From Parasponia andersonii (taxonomy: Eukaryota; Streptophyta; Magnoliopsida; Rosales; Cannabaceae), in contig JXTB01000025.1 in the NCBI GenBank assembly GCA_002914805.1, positions 425,233-489,232 on the forward strand: 64,000 bases of DNA. Direction: 5' to 3'. Each line of letters starts with the position of its first letter. Positions within the stretch are counted from its first letter, which is position 1. Shown here one piece after another: positions 33,412 to 46,609 of the stretch. Below the pieces are notes generated by a model that saw only the letters and a list, made by a program, of their open reading frames with translations, was not told the DNA's origin and did no database searches. Both the position numbers and the translations under genes were made by a program.

Positions 33412-34202
33412 AAAAGTAAGCAACGTTGACTTATTAGTCATGTACTATTGTATTTACGAACAGAACTATCAGAAATCAGATTAAATGAGTTGCGCTTTAC
33501 CACGTGGTCCTTGGGGTGGTAATTTGTGTTAGTGTTCTTATTTTGTCAATGTCTATATACGATAATATGTTTTAATTATATGTTTAAAAATTATAATAAT
33601 TATGTCAGAAATTTTAACTCTGATTCATTTATAAAATTTATAAATAAGATGACCGACATATTCAAATAAATCATATTCAGATTAAGTCAACTCGACCTGA
33701 CCATTAATTTATTTAATTCAGATTAGTTAAAATATATTTTTTAACATATTTAACATAAAATCATACATATTTTAAGATTTTAAGATACTAATATTTACCA
33801 CAAAAATAAAAATTAAAACTACATAAAATCTCAATATATGTGCATAATAAAATTTTAAAAATACACTAATATTTTTAAATAGATATTATATAGATCATAA
33901 ACGAATCAGTGCATATTAGTTTCGAACTGGTACATCAACTCGAACTCGACCCGTTTAATAAACGAATTCACAGATTCAACCTAATTTTGATCCGTACTAG
34001 ACAAACCAAAACTCGTTAACTTCATGCGAATTTTGAATCGTATTATCGTGTCGTATCACAATAAAATTAAATAAATGAATAAATAAATATGAAAGCAAGC
34101 AAAGTTGACTTATTCACACATAATAGTACTAGTACTATTGTATTTACAAACAGAACTATCAGAAATCAGATTAAATGACTTGCGCTTTACCAAATGGTCC
34201 CC
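33412..34202. repeat. direct repeats of about 105 bp flanking a 570-bp AT-rich insert
   Basis: 33412-33522 and 34090-34202 share AGCAA(C/A)GTTGACTTATT, a TACTATTGTATTTAC block, then AACAGAACTATCAGAAATCA and TTGCGCTTTACCA plus GGTCC. Between them is AT-rich DNA with AACTCGAACTCGACCCGTTT and CGTATTATCGTGTCGTATCA, a dispersed plant repeat motif. The direct copies suggest either an insertion bounded by a duplicated segment or a local tandem duplication with later insertion. Confidence 0.7.
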
Positions 34203-34532
34203 CTAACTCGTATAAAGAATATAAACGCGCAAATGAACCTGTCTACACCCGCCATCCCTAAGGAAGAAAAAATGGCAAAGCACAATGGTAGCTTGGGGTG
34301 AATTTCAGTAAGATAAAATTTATAAAGCTTCGGATATAGAGAATTTGTCCAACAATATTTTGATTATATGCTTTTCCCCAAAATTAGAACCCTACATTTC
34401 CATGACACAGAGAAGATATCAGGGTGCTTAACAGAGCTAAAGGCTGTACAGAATTTTGGGGAAAAAAAAAAAAGGAAAAGGGAAGATGAAAAAAAGCCCC
34501 CATTATAAAATTACATTAGTTGATTAAGTCAA

Positions 34533-37500
34533 TCAATCACTCAAAGGCAATGACCTTCGAGGGAAGGTAGAGGACATGCCCAAAAAGGGACCGTCTAAGA
34601 TGTTAGGCTGCAAGGCCGGAATGGAGAATCCACCAGATTGCGATCCTCTGATAGTTGAATGTTGAACTGAACTGTTAAATGGGGAGAAACACTAGTTTAA
34701 AACGGATGTGTTTTAACTAAAGCAGCAAAAACTATAAAAAGTACTTCTATTTCAATGACGTAGATGACAGGAAAAAAAAAAAAAAAAAAAAAAAAGAAAC
34801 ACTATTATTTGGGCCGATGAACTACCTGAAAGACAGAGAAAAGGAAGTCTCCACTGAGGCACAAATTCCATTTCTATCGGGTGAAATCAGTGACAAAAAA
34901 ACTGGAATACAAGGTTAAAGAACTAATCAGTCACGATCAAGTAAATGGTAATTCGTTAAAAATATACTGTGAATATATCATAATGAACTATTTCAACTTC
35001 GATGTAATATGAACACAAATTTAGTCCACGTACTGCCTACCATTTCAATCTCTCTTATTTAAGGCTTCATCTATTATCATGCAAACTCTTTCTCAATTTA
35101 TTAATAATTAATGAGATATTGGAGCAAAAATTGGAGAGGATAATTGGGGCTTATAATTGCAAAGGACTCTTAAGATAGGTATAGAGAAAGAGACCCAATG
35201 ATTACCTGACCGTTCACCACGATCTTCCAAACCAGAGCAAAATAGTGCGTTCTGCATAATAAAGTTAACAAGTGTATTACATTTATGATCTCATGCTATG
35301 CATAAAGCATGTCACAGCAACATTGGCTCAAAGCTCCTACTCACCTTGTCCATACCCTGAGATACATCACGAACCACATCTGCCAGAGAGAATTTTTTTT
35401 AAAAAAAAAATAGGGGGTAACATGTTATCCAATAACATGGAATTTGAAATGCCGTATCTTGAATTAAACAATGAAAACTACAGACTAGAAAGAACTTCAA
35501 AAGCAATATGTACAAAACTTGCATTCAAATTTTACCTTGTTTCAACATCATCTCTAAAATAAGATATCAATTCACTGAACTAAAAAACACCAAAGAGATA
35601 ACTCTATTTACCCAAGTTTGGAACGCTGGGTTTCACAGCCAAAGTCAAGCCGAGAAAGCAGTCCTCAGGTTCAGCACCAAAGTCCGATAATTTCAGCTCA
35701 AGATTTGGCTGTGCCCCTGTCGGTCGTATGGAAGAGAATGATAATTTATATCCAAATGGATAAAATGGGTTAACACACTAAATTGCGTAAATGTTGGACT
35801 CAACTTAAGTGTCAAGAAGAACCTTACCCATGTTACTTAACTTTAGCTCAAGTGGATCACATAGTAAACGAGGAACCCAACCCACCTGTGACGCAGAATG
35901 GCAATGAGAATAAAGATTAAATTATGATCATTAATAGGTTTTATTTTAATTTTGATAATTATAGTTTTAGTTTAAATCAAATTCTTAGAGAATTTATTTC
36001 CCAATTGTACTTGGTTTCTCGATTTTGTTTACCTTCCCATTTGTGTAAATTTTCCTATCTATATAAATAAAGCCTAGGTGTATGAATTATTTTTAAAAGA
36101 CTGAATGAATGAGTTATTGAATTATCACTTTCTTTAATTCCTCCTCTATACTCTCTTTTCTATCTATTCTTCTATCATTTCTATTCGTTCTCTTTCTTCC
36201 TCCTCTCTCTTCTTTTTTTACCCTATCAGACATCACTAATTATGCAGCATACATATATGAATTAATCTGATATTATAAGGTATCAGGAGCAATAGTGGTT
36301 ATTTATTTATTTTTTTTTTTTCAAGGGCATCAGGAGCAAGAGTTGGAAAACAATATTACATGGAAAAAGGGGTGTTGTAAGGACTCATCTGCAGCAGGCC
36401 TCCTTGATGGGTCCCATGAACACAGTTGCTGCGGACCATCAATCAAAGAAGGGTACGAAGCATCACAAGTTAAAGGGTAGACAAACAAATGCTTAAACCA
36501 GTTAGTAACAGAAGGCACCACACAATCACAACCCACCATGATTAAATCAATAGCTTCTGGGCTTGCACTTGGAATAACATCAGAAAGGTTTGCTGGTAAT
36601 ATCTACCAAAAAAAAAAAATGAAACTGAAGTTACGACTACAAGAACAACCCAAAAAAATTAGATACACATCAGAGTAATAGTTTACCTTCTCATAATTTA
36701 CAATCCCAAATAATCGAGATGTATTTGTCCCTTCGGGAAAAGAAGCTAAGTCTGGTGTACCAAGAACACAGCATATCTTGAACAACTGATCTATTTCACT
36801 GACACGTAGAAACTGGCTTTATGAGATGTCACAAAAAGCTCATTTAGCATTAACTTAAAACCTAATGAACTCCTCTACTTCTGCAAGTAGAATTGTAACT
36901 TATCTAAAAAATTCGACTAATAAATTGAAATTAAACTGTACGTGAGGAGTTGAAATGGACCGCTGGACAGACATTGTAAGGTCTCCAAACAAGACTGCAA
37001 TGTTCACGTTTCCGATACAGAAAAAGAGAAATTATCTATGAACGTATAGTAATAAGTGAACATGAATAGTTTTTTACAAACTTGGGATGATAAAATCACC
37101 TTTCACCAGGGAAAATGGGGGAAAAAGTGAAAAGCTCAGCTAGGATTGCGCCGGCTGCCCACATGTCTGTATATATTTTAAGGAGTTATTAGTTAATCTT
37201 AAGGGAAGAAACATTAAACTCATACATAATTTAAACCTTATCTCTGCCAAGTGTTCATCAAAAGGATGTAGCTCCTAAGCTAAGAGTCTATTTTGACTAG
37301 GGAGCAAATGTCCGTTCCTTTGCTTTAATATATCATATATGTCACATTAAAAAAATTTCACCTGCAGAATCCCCAGTTCGCCAGACCCATATAGTTTATA
37401 AGAATTCACCAGACATGTTACTTTCTTAAAAAAGTTCTTTGGTTTCGAGTTTTCTTTTCATCAAAGGTAAAACATTGAGGGGTAAAAAACACTCGAGGAG

Positions 37501-39516
37501 TTTTTGAAATGAATAGGAAATGAAGCTAGCACTTACCAACTGCAGGAGTGTATGACTTGCACTGCAGCAAGACTTCTGGTGCTCGGTACCTAGTACACAA
37601 CCAAGTATAATGTGTGAAAAATTACTAGCTCACAGTGTAATAGCAAAAAGGTAAAGTGCATACATATGCTAACAACAACTTAAAACAGAAGATTAGACTT
37701 ACAATCTTAAAGTTTAATAACAAACAATTGATGCACACAGTGCACATACTAGAGCATCCGCGTACAAATGAGAAGACAAAGTCAAAGGAAAACAACTCAC
37801 CATCTTGTGGAAACATATTCTGTATAAGGAGGCATTGATGACACTTCTCTAGCCAGTCCAAAATCAGCAATTTTAAGAACATCATTTGTCACCAGCAAAT
37901 TCTCTTTTCAAGAAAAAAGAATATTTGGTTATTAACTTCTTAATATAATATATACTCAATAAAAATGTCGTGCACACTCCCTGATGAGAGCAGGAGCTGA
38001 GGAGGTGAACAAAATAAAAAATAAAAACAATAACAGATGGATAAACAAACCGCCAATTATATAGTAACTTTTTACCAGGTTTCAGATCCCTATGAAAATA
38101 TCCACTTCTATGTATGTGATTGAGTCCATGAAGCACTTGAGACATAAAGCTCCGAATCTCGTCTTCAGAAAAGGGCCTTTGCCGTTCTCTCATCATTTGG
38201 TAGAGATTAAAAGTCTGGGAATGTGAAGTTCTGAATCAAGCACTTACTATATAATGGCATTCAATTAACTGAAGCTCATGGCTCATATCAGAACATTTTT
38301 TCTTTTGAAAGCTATCAGAACATTTATTGTTTGCTCATACTCTGCTGTTGTATAAAAAATAAGCAGAGGAGGAAATGTCTAGTACAATAACGCACTCATG
38401 ATCTATTTGTACTAACCCAGAACATAAACAATTTCATAACACCAGTATGCTGACAAGACTTCAGGAGAAAAGGAAGAGTAATAGCCTCTTAAAACCTGAA
38501 TTAGCTAAATTAGTATTTAACGAGATTCAACCTTTGCTAAACTGTTGCAGCATAGAAACTAGAACAAGATTCATATTTGAATATTTTCTTTTAAGAGGCA
38601 CCCCAATCCAAAAAAAAAAAAAATAAGACCTTTTTTTTTTTAATTTTAAAAAGTGAGATTTAATTAATAATATTTATTTATTATAAAAATAATTAACATA
38701 TTTGTCACATTCTTTCTTTTTTATTTTTTCTTTGGCTATAAGAGTTTTAAATATTTCTACCTTTAGTCTGCAAGATGTGCAAACGCCAGACAGAGACAGT
38801 TAAAACAAAATAACTAGTACATGAATCAGAGGTATAAATTCAGAGAAAACGCTTCCTCACCATGTACTCAAAAATGAGGAACACCTCGTCATTTTCCCTG
38901 ACAACCTCCTTTAATTTTATGACATTGGGATGATTCAATTTTCGAAGAACCTGTAGAAGATACTTACATTTGTAGCAATCAACACCAGAAGGACGTGAAT
39001 TTATAAAGGAGATGCATACATGGTATTTGGATACATCTCAGAAAGAGGTATCAATTTATGAGTCTCGAATGTTTATTGCGGATTACACGTAATAAGGAGA
39101 CAGAGTTGCCCTGGCACATACCTTTATTTCTCGTAATCTCCAGTATTCTTCCCAGAAATAGAACTTTCTCTTCATCTTTTTAACAGCAACCTGGAATCAC
39201 CAGATTATAAAGGATTCATGAACAACAAAGGCCAGAAAAGAATTTGTAAAGACAAATTTATTGTTGGGAACTTCCAACTAAGAATGAATAACAGCATCTA
39301 AAAAAGAAATTCAGAAGCAGCTTACAATCTCATGTGTCCTACAGTCAATGGCCTTATATACAGTGCCACAAGTGCCATCTCCAAGCTCTTCCAAAATTCT
39401 ATATCTGAAAACAAATCGAAAAGGGGAAAAAAAAAAACAAAAAAAGTTCTGAGAAACTATACGGGCAAAAAAATAACAAATTAGTCTGGGCAATGACCAG
39501 AGATTTACCTTTCCAT
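34533..39516 (-). CDS. MHK: MHK/CDKF-4-type serine/threonine kinase (MAK/RCK-like), 17 coding exons
   Basis: Coding exons (minus): 39516-39509, 39404-39326, 39190-39122, 38950-38861, 38214-38076, 37903-37801, 37589-37537, 37166-37100, 36798-36687, 36602-36537, 36428-36360, 35885-35828, 35716-35612, 35379-35345, 35251-35206, 34901-34826, 34671-34533. Phases all agree and give 437 aa, the length of Arabidopsis MHK. The kinase domain is complete: glycine loop [11 protein letters not shown] (11-21), VAVK Lys33, HRDLKPEN (123-130), DFG (142-144), activation loop with a MAPK-like TEY (156-158) and WYRAPE, then CSWDPSRRP. The C-terminal tail has repeated LELKLS blocks and ends [10 protein letters not shown]...LPLSD, like plant MHK. 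It belongs to the MAK/ICK kinases related to CDKs and MAPKs. The plant role is poorly defined. The first coding exon is only 8 nt (ATGGAAAG). Confidence 0.93.
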
Positions 39517-40980
39517 TATCAAAATTTGCAACTTATTATAAGCAACAATCTTTCAGTGGAATTTAACCAACCTCCAGCTAGAGGTGTCTAAGCTATCACG
39601 ACAATGTTGGCCATTAGCTTGTAAGCATGGTTTAGTGCTACAGTCTAGCATACAGAATTTGATGTCGTTAAAATTTGACTTTTCTTTGTCGGAGCAATTG
39701 AATATCAGGGAGAGATTTATCAGCATTTTGCAGCCCTCCGCTTATACCAGAGATCAAGCATTAAACTTATTGAGCGTGAATGTCAATTCAGTTTCTTCAT
39801 ATTTACTTCCACAATACCCACATGTGAAAAACTGGAGCATTTAAGCTGCAGTGGATAATTAAAGAAAAATAAGATATGACTAATTAAAGAAAAATAAGAT
39901 ATGACATCAAAGTAAAAAGAATATTTTATCAACAAACTCAAATTAAGATATATATAGCTAGATCCAGAAAAGCAAGGATAGCAAAAATCCAATGAAAGGC
40001 TCGGACATAAACTAAAGTTATATTTTCTATTTTTTCTAATCAGTCTTGCACAAATAAAATTCTATGACAAGGGTTTTTTTTTACCCCCTTTTCAGATGCA
40101 CAATATATATATATATATATATATTATTGTGAGTATGACCAAGTAAGTTTGTCTTCAACACATACTTTCTCTGGAATAATTGGAAGCAGAATGACATAAT
40201 TTTTTTAAAAAATAACCTAAAAATTTATAAACATGAGTCAAAATAATCGCATAATATCAATTCAAGTCATAGACTTGGCAAAATGAACTAAATCAGGAAA
40301 GAAAACTCAACACCACACAGTTAAAGGTTGGGGAAAAATGAAGACTCTTTAACCAATTGTCGACAAAAGAACGAGAAAAAATCTTTAAAATTTTTTTTTT
40401 CTCTTTTGCATATTGCTCAATACTCAGACAAATAAGTTCCCTCATCCATACCCATTTCAACCACATATAAGGATGCTAAAGCACCAAGAAGAGAAAAGAA
40501 GACCCCCAAAAGAAGATCCTTTTTCTCTTTTCTTTTCTTTTCTTTTCCTCCGTTTTCACGCAAACCAAACAGACTAAAATGTTAATTTCAAATGCATTTT
40601 CATTTGTGGATAGATTACAGGTCAAAGAAAGCAACAATATAGCCCTAGAATCTTAACAATAATCAAGATTATCTAACAAATTTCAAAGACTCGAAATTGT
40701 AAGAAGCTGAACTCACCAATGAAGCTAAATTGACAAAATCCACATAAGAAGGATCCCAAAAGAGAAAATAGAGAAGATAAAGAATAGATCACAATGCGTG
40801 TGGAATTTTCTCGGAGAAAACGAGAGAGAAAATTTAAGAGAGAAGAAATTCTTGAGAAAGTTTTAGAGAGAGAGAGAGAAAGAGATTTGGATTGCTATTG
40901 AAGCCATGAGGAAGGGAGGGGGGATTCTGCTGAAGAAGCAAAGGAGAAGAAACCAAAGATATAATAATATTATATTAAAA
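39517..40980 (-). promoter_or_regulatory. leader intron and promoter of the MHK-type gene
   Basis: On the minus strand CTTCATTG|GTGAGTTCAG places a likely leader-exon donor at 40717/40716, so a non-coding first exon (about 40880-40717) is followed by an intron of about 1.2 kb ending just before the 8-nt coding exon. The leader exon begins with a CT-rich tract (GAGA repeats at 40867-40884 on the plus strand). A TATTATAT stretch near 40970 may be the TATA box. The intron holds an (AT)n run at 40109-40126. Confidence 0.5.
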
Positions 40981-42509
40981 TGAAAGATTAATTCAATTTT
41001 AAAAAAAAAACTCAAAATATTAAATATTGGTCCTAATGAATGATTTTATCTTTTTCTTTAATTTTTATTAAATAATTAAAGGCAAAAAAAATGCTTGGCT
41101 GTGGTGTGGTGGGGAAGGGGAAAGTGGTCCCCTACCTGATTTAATATTGTTTTGCCGAAATAACGTATATGCCCCTTAACCAATGAACACGCTTTGTTTT
41201 TCAATTGACGTAAATACCCCTACATGAATCGGACTGGTGATATTCTTTATAACAGAGTCATTCGGGACATAAGCGTCATAATGGATTCTCTCGTGGTTTT
41301 TCCGTAAAGTCGAAGATTTTGTGGCATTATGACTATAACCCTATCCCTTGCGCTTGTTACGGTCCGCCGGCCCGGTTTAATCTCTCCGACCCGGATTCTG
41401 AACCGAGTTTTTATTTTTCTTTACTTAATTTTTAAAAAAAAAATTGCTTACAGGAAGTACGAAATTTTGTGAACTTTTCTTTAAAAAAAAAAGGACAAAA
41501 AATAAAGCTTAATTAAAACAATCATTTACTTAAATTTAAAAGAAAATATTAGTATAAAAACTTGAATTCTTGATTCTCAAATTCACACACAAATGGTTAA
41601 GATTTTAGACCAACTGAATTAATTTCAAATTAGCAAATTTGTGTAAACTTTACTGTCGGAAAGTGACGAGTTTCATAAAACTTATCATTTCTTTTCTATA
41701 AATCCAAAGGTAGAATACGTTGAAGGATCTTTAAAAAAAAAATAAAAAAATACTTTGGAGGACCAAGATGCTTCCATTCATTTGTTATATGTTAACAATT
41801 TTTTTTTGTTTTCGAGGTGATATTGTACATGCACAATTAACAAAACAAAAAATATCACACATGTAAAATTTTTCTGCAATATCACAAACATAAATATGTA
41901 TCCGAAATTTATTATCGACTGAGACAAGAAATTTGCTTAAATTTGGATCTAAATTTCGCTAAGATTAATTTAATTTCATAATTATTCAAATACCAAGGAA
42001 TCCAAATAAAGAATGCATAAAGATCGAAAATGTTAAATTAAGGAAAAGAGACTTATGGACCTGACCATTAAATATGCCACGAAGCAACAATATTACTATT
42101 ACTACCTTCGGTTGGTACAGCTTATATACAAAAATATAACTAATGGGAATTTGGAAACTACTTCAAATTCTCATCCTTAAAGATTAAGAAATAGCTTCTT
42201 GACCTTTGTTAACAGCTCAAAAAAGATTTTAGCTACTTTATGAACTTGCAAAACCATTCAGAATCTGCACAATGATTAAATTTCAAAGATAACCATCTGA
42301 GAGAAAAGAAAAGAAGAACGAACAAAGGAGCCACGATTAGGAGAGCCTGAAACTCGAAACTGCATAACGTAACGCTCTACTTGGATTATTTCTTTAAGAA
42401 AGACTCAGAAGCAAAACCAGATAATCAGTTTCTTGTCCTGCTGTCTATAGCTATCTTCACTTACATGGTTCATAAACAATTTTCACAGCAAGTCCAAGCA
42501 CAATGTCAT
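40981..42509. other. spacer between the MHK gene and the oxidoreductase cluster
   Basis: AT-rich; no gene recognised. 41340-41400 is a GC-rich island (GGTCCGCCGGCCCGG) without coding signal. The last 150 bp or so will be the 3' UTR of oxidoreductase A. Confidence 0.55.
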
Positions 42510-44714
42510 TCATTTATGGCTCGGCTCCACAATGATCTTCCCCGTTGCGTGACCATCGATACTCTTAGCCCAAGCATCTTCGGCCTTGCTCAGGGGATAT
42601 TTTGAATCAATCACTGTCTTAAGCTTTTTGTCTCTGACCAACTTAACAAGATAATTCAAGTTCTCACCCTTGGGATTTAAAAGCAGTGGCACCAATTGCT
42701 TCTTTGAAAGGGTAAGCTTTTTTAAAGCATAAGTCATGAAGGCACTAAGGCCGGGAGTAATATCTATTACCTTACCATTGGTGCTCAAATTAGGCTCAAA
42801 AGTGGACCAAGGAATGCCTGTTGCACAGTGGATTACCGCATCATATTTTTGGCCCGAGGGGCTCGTTAGAGCTGCCCCTTCTGGAGTCTTGTAGTCAAGA
42901 ACCTCGTCCGCACCTAAGCTCTTCACGAATTTGACATTTCGAGCCCCACAAGTGGCTGTCACGTGTGTGTTTCCGAGCTTTGCCAGTTGAACTGCATAAT
43001 GACCAACACCACCCGAGGCAGCAGTGACCAAAATGTTCACTGGCTGGCCACTTCCATCGAGCTTGACCCCAGCAGCTTCAGACAGGGCCTGGAGAGCTGT
43101 TAGACCAGCTACAGGTAAACTTGCAGCATCAGCTGCTGAAACTTCAGGTGGCCTAGTGGCTGTCAAGCTTTCCTTGACTGCAGCAAACTGAGCTAGTCCA
43201 CCTCCATTCTGCATCATGTATGCATATTCCAAGCAGAGAACAAGAGTCAAAGATTTAACATTATAAATATAAATAATTCGTCCTAGGAAAGAGAACAATT
43301 TAGATGTCTTTCTTTCCTTGCAATAGTCCAGAGTCATGCCACCCCGTCAATTTTACCATAAATGATATTTATTTAGAATCCATATTCCAAATATTGAGTA
43401 GTTTTGGAAAGATGGCATATTTAGCACGGTGGTTTTAACTATAGAGTGGACTATTGTCTGTACTTCCAGCCGACCCCTCAACCCAAACCCCACACCCCCA
43501 GCCGCGGGCCCCCACCCCCAAAAATAAAATGAAAACCTGGACCCCATTTAGTGATGGGTTTAAGATAACAAACATACATTACCAAGGAGGTAGTAGCCGC
43601 ATACAGGCTAAAATACTCATTCGACTAGTGGTGAAGCAAAAAGGGTTTTGCAACATTCTTCAACTGAAGTGGACAAGAAAGAGAATTAATCAATATGAAA
43701 AACTTACAAAAGGGTTAAGCATAGCTACAACTTTGTCACCAGCTTTGAAGTTTTTAACGCCTGCTCCAACATCTACAACCTGTCCTGCGACATCATTACC
43801 TATCCCAGAAGAAAAACTTTCAGCTACATTTCCATTCTTAAAGACAAATTTGCAATATTTGTCGAAAATTCCCAATACTTCAAGAGTTCTAAGTATGAAA
43901 ATACATCCCCAGGTAGTAGAGAGTCTCAAATATTTTTCATCACTTATAAGCAACATTGCGTACTATTAGTAACTTACAAGGTATATGAGGAAAGTTGCGA
44001 GGTAAAAGAGGCCTCAGCATGCCTTTTTGAACTTTCCAATCAAAGGGGTTAATACTAGCTGCTTCAACTCTCAGCAATATCTCATCTTTGTTTGGATTAG
44101 GAACTGGTACTTCAACATGCTTCCACAAGCACAACGTATACATAATCAGTTAACACAAGCAAATGGTAATTAATTTTTTTTTTTTTAAAAAAAGGCCAAT
44201 TGTTTATTACTATGTGAAGCAATATATGAAGGATTAGGGTGTAGAAAAGATTGATACAAGTACTTACTACAATGTTTAGTGCATTCCACATCAGTTCTCA
44301 ATAATTAATACCGTTTAGCGATATGATCACTTGAGTTAATTCAAAGTTAAAACAATCATTGGATAATGTAGTTCTAGAACTCCTTTTGTAAAACATCAAG
44401 CCTACTCGGCAAAAAATCAGTTCTTTTAGATCAGTACATATACATATTATTGAATTCCAATTCTTCTCCAGATCATGGCATATGTGTTAAGTCCTATCTT
44501 TGGGAGAAAGAGAAAAACAAATGTTATGACTGAGCCATACGTTTGTAACGAACCAAAAATCGAATTATAATACCACAGGGGGGAATAGCATAAGAAACTC
44601 GACCCAAAAAATAATGAGGGGGAGAGAGAGAGGTAAAGGGTAAGTAACCTTTAAGCCAGAAGGGCCTCCGCCATAACCATTGTACTGAACCGCACGCATA
44701 AGCTTTTCCGCCAT
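42510..44714 (-). CDS. ceQORH-like quinone oxidoreductase, copy A
   Basis: Zinc-independent MDR-family NAD(P)H-dependent oxidoreductase, closest in pattern to Arabidopsis chloroplast-envelope ceQORH (At4g13010), whose relatives reduce reactive alpha,beta-unsaturated carbonyls. ceQORH reaches the inner plastid envelope without a cleaved transit peptide, and copy A likewise has no obvious presequence (MAEKLMRAVQYNGYGGG). Exons (minus) 44714-44649, 44119-43978, 43799-43708, 43208-42510 give 332 aa in phase. N-terminal GroES-like fold: NPFDWKVQKG and DVAGQVVDVG. Nucleotide-binding AASGGVG at 163-169, with HVTATCGARN, LGADEVLDYKTPEG and the C-terminal DGHATGKIIVEPSHK. The exon 2/3 junction codes for Cys (IPCNDVAG), where B has GT (IPGTDVAG). 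Most diverged of the three copies and apparently functional. Confidence 0.93.
44140..44648 (-). other. intron 1 of copy A, with a relic duplicate at 51160-51620
   Basis: This intron has a second, diverged copy beside gene C. Shared landmarks are CATCAAGCCTACTCGG, GTTCTTTTAGATCA and GTTTGTAA(C/G)GAACCAAAA. See the entry at 51160-51620. Confidence 0.75.
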
Positions 44715-46609
44715 ATCCACAAGCCGAGACTAGGAGAGCTTTTGAATTGAAGAGCAAAGGGCCAGACGGCAGAGCTTTACACACCCACTCGAGATCTTTC
44801 TGGAGTGGCACCGTTCGTGCATTACGTGGACAAAGATACATCTTATATGAGAGATTTCATAAAATATCCTCGCACTTTTACTCTTTTATCTATGCTTTAT
44901 ACTTCGCCCTTTTCTTCTCTCCACTTTTTCCGATTCTTCCTCTTTTTTTTTTCCCTGGTATATTTTCTCTTAATCTTCGACCTTTTGTCAATGAAATAAT
45001 TTTTTTAACAATCAAAATTAAATTAATTTTTGGATCATTTAAAATAGTTGATATTTAAGTTTCAAGACTTTTTTAACAATCAAAATTAAATTAATTTCTG
45101 TATCATTTAAAATAGTTGGTATTTAAATTTCAAGATGAATTGTTCTAAATTTTGTATTAAAAATAAAATTTAGATAAATTATTACGAATTTTTGAAAATT
45201 TGGACTAAGTGTCCAACGAACATTAAAAATTTCAATAAAACCGGACGACGTATTGATGAAGTATGTTTTTATAATGAAATCTGAAGAATTAAGTATAATT
45301 ATCGAAATAATATTAAATTATCATAAAAAATTATCGAATTTCATTAGATTCTGTTATAAAAAAACACATTTTATTGAAATGGACTCGAATTTCATCGAAT
45401 TCCATAATAAAAATACAATTCATTAAAATGACATTGAATTTCATCGAAATTTTATATTTGTTGAGACAACTAGTTTTTTTCAAAAAATCTTATAAATTAA
45501 TTCAAATTTAATTTTTAATATAAAATTCACTAAAAAACATCTCGAAACTCAAGTACAATGTCCATAATATTTAAATATATAGATTTTTTAATCATTTACG
45601 AGAGAGATTAGAACGAAAAAATTTGGAGAAAAGACCAATTATTACCTTCAATGTTGCTTTTATGGCTTGTTTAAACTGAGTTTTTTTCGTCTGAGTTTCA
45701 CCACCCATACAGTGTGTGATGAATTTTTTCCAGTTTGCTTTGAAAGGCACGACCCACAAGTTTTTTTTATTTTTTTGTAAAAACGATAGCTGAAGTTTAG
45801 TTATTTTTTTATCTAAATATCAAATAACAAAAATTATGCTTTTAGATGTACTTTTGTCCGATAGTCATATTTTTTAAAATTTTATTAGAACTATAGTACG
45901 TTTGTAAATACGGCTGTCATGCACTTGTAAATAAAATTTCTCCTGTATTTCATCACCAAACGTCCAAATTACCAGAATAACCCTTGTGAGTTAACCAGTT
46001 TGATACACAGTACTCCTCTTCCAATTTTTATCCAAATCCGTACTTTTGTTAACACAGTCAACGATTTAGCAATATCTATTTCCAATAACATTCGTGTATG
46101 GTATATACGCCAGTTAAGGTATATCATATATGGCATATGTGACAGTTATGTTACTACTAGCACTAGACACTAACATAGAATCAACAATAACATTCACAGT
46201 AATGGTGATTCAGAGGTCACCTATAAAATTCACTTATCAGTACCAGCACTATAATGTGCACTAACACTTTTTCTAACATTCGGTTCCCCCTCCTCCAAAC
46301 GTACTCTAGCAAATTTCTCCATTTTCTTTTATCTTATATTCGTTTGGTAACACAGAATTTCTGTTTTAAATTTCCATCTTTTTTCACAAGAGAAATATCA
46401 GAAACATGAAAACTGCGTTAAGAATAGCTGTGTAGATTTTTAAAGTACAAATTTTCATCAAAAACAACACTCTATTAAACTGTTTTATGCCTTATTATAC
46501 AATGTACATCACATATCACAGTATAAGTCCATGGTCCTTTCACACCAAATCCATTCAAAAACATAATGTAAATAATGTTTACAATACTAAGATACAATAT
46601 GTCCACTGC
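44715..46609. other. spacer between copies A and B
   Basis: The first 150 bp or so is the promoter side of A (a TATA-like CATATAAGA on the minus strand near 44846). About 45001-45136 is a two-copy tandem repeat of about 68 bp (TTTTTTAACAATCAAAATTA...). 46340-46609 is the 3' flank of B and is shared with the 3' flank of C. Confidence 0.6.
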
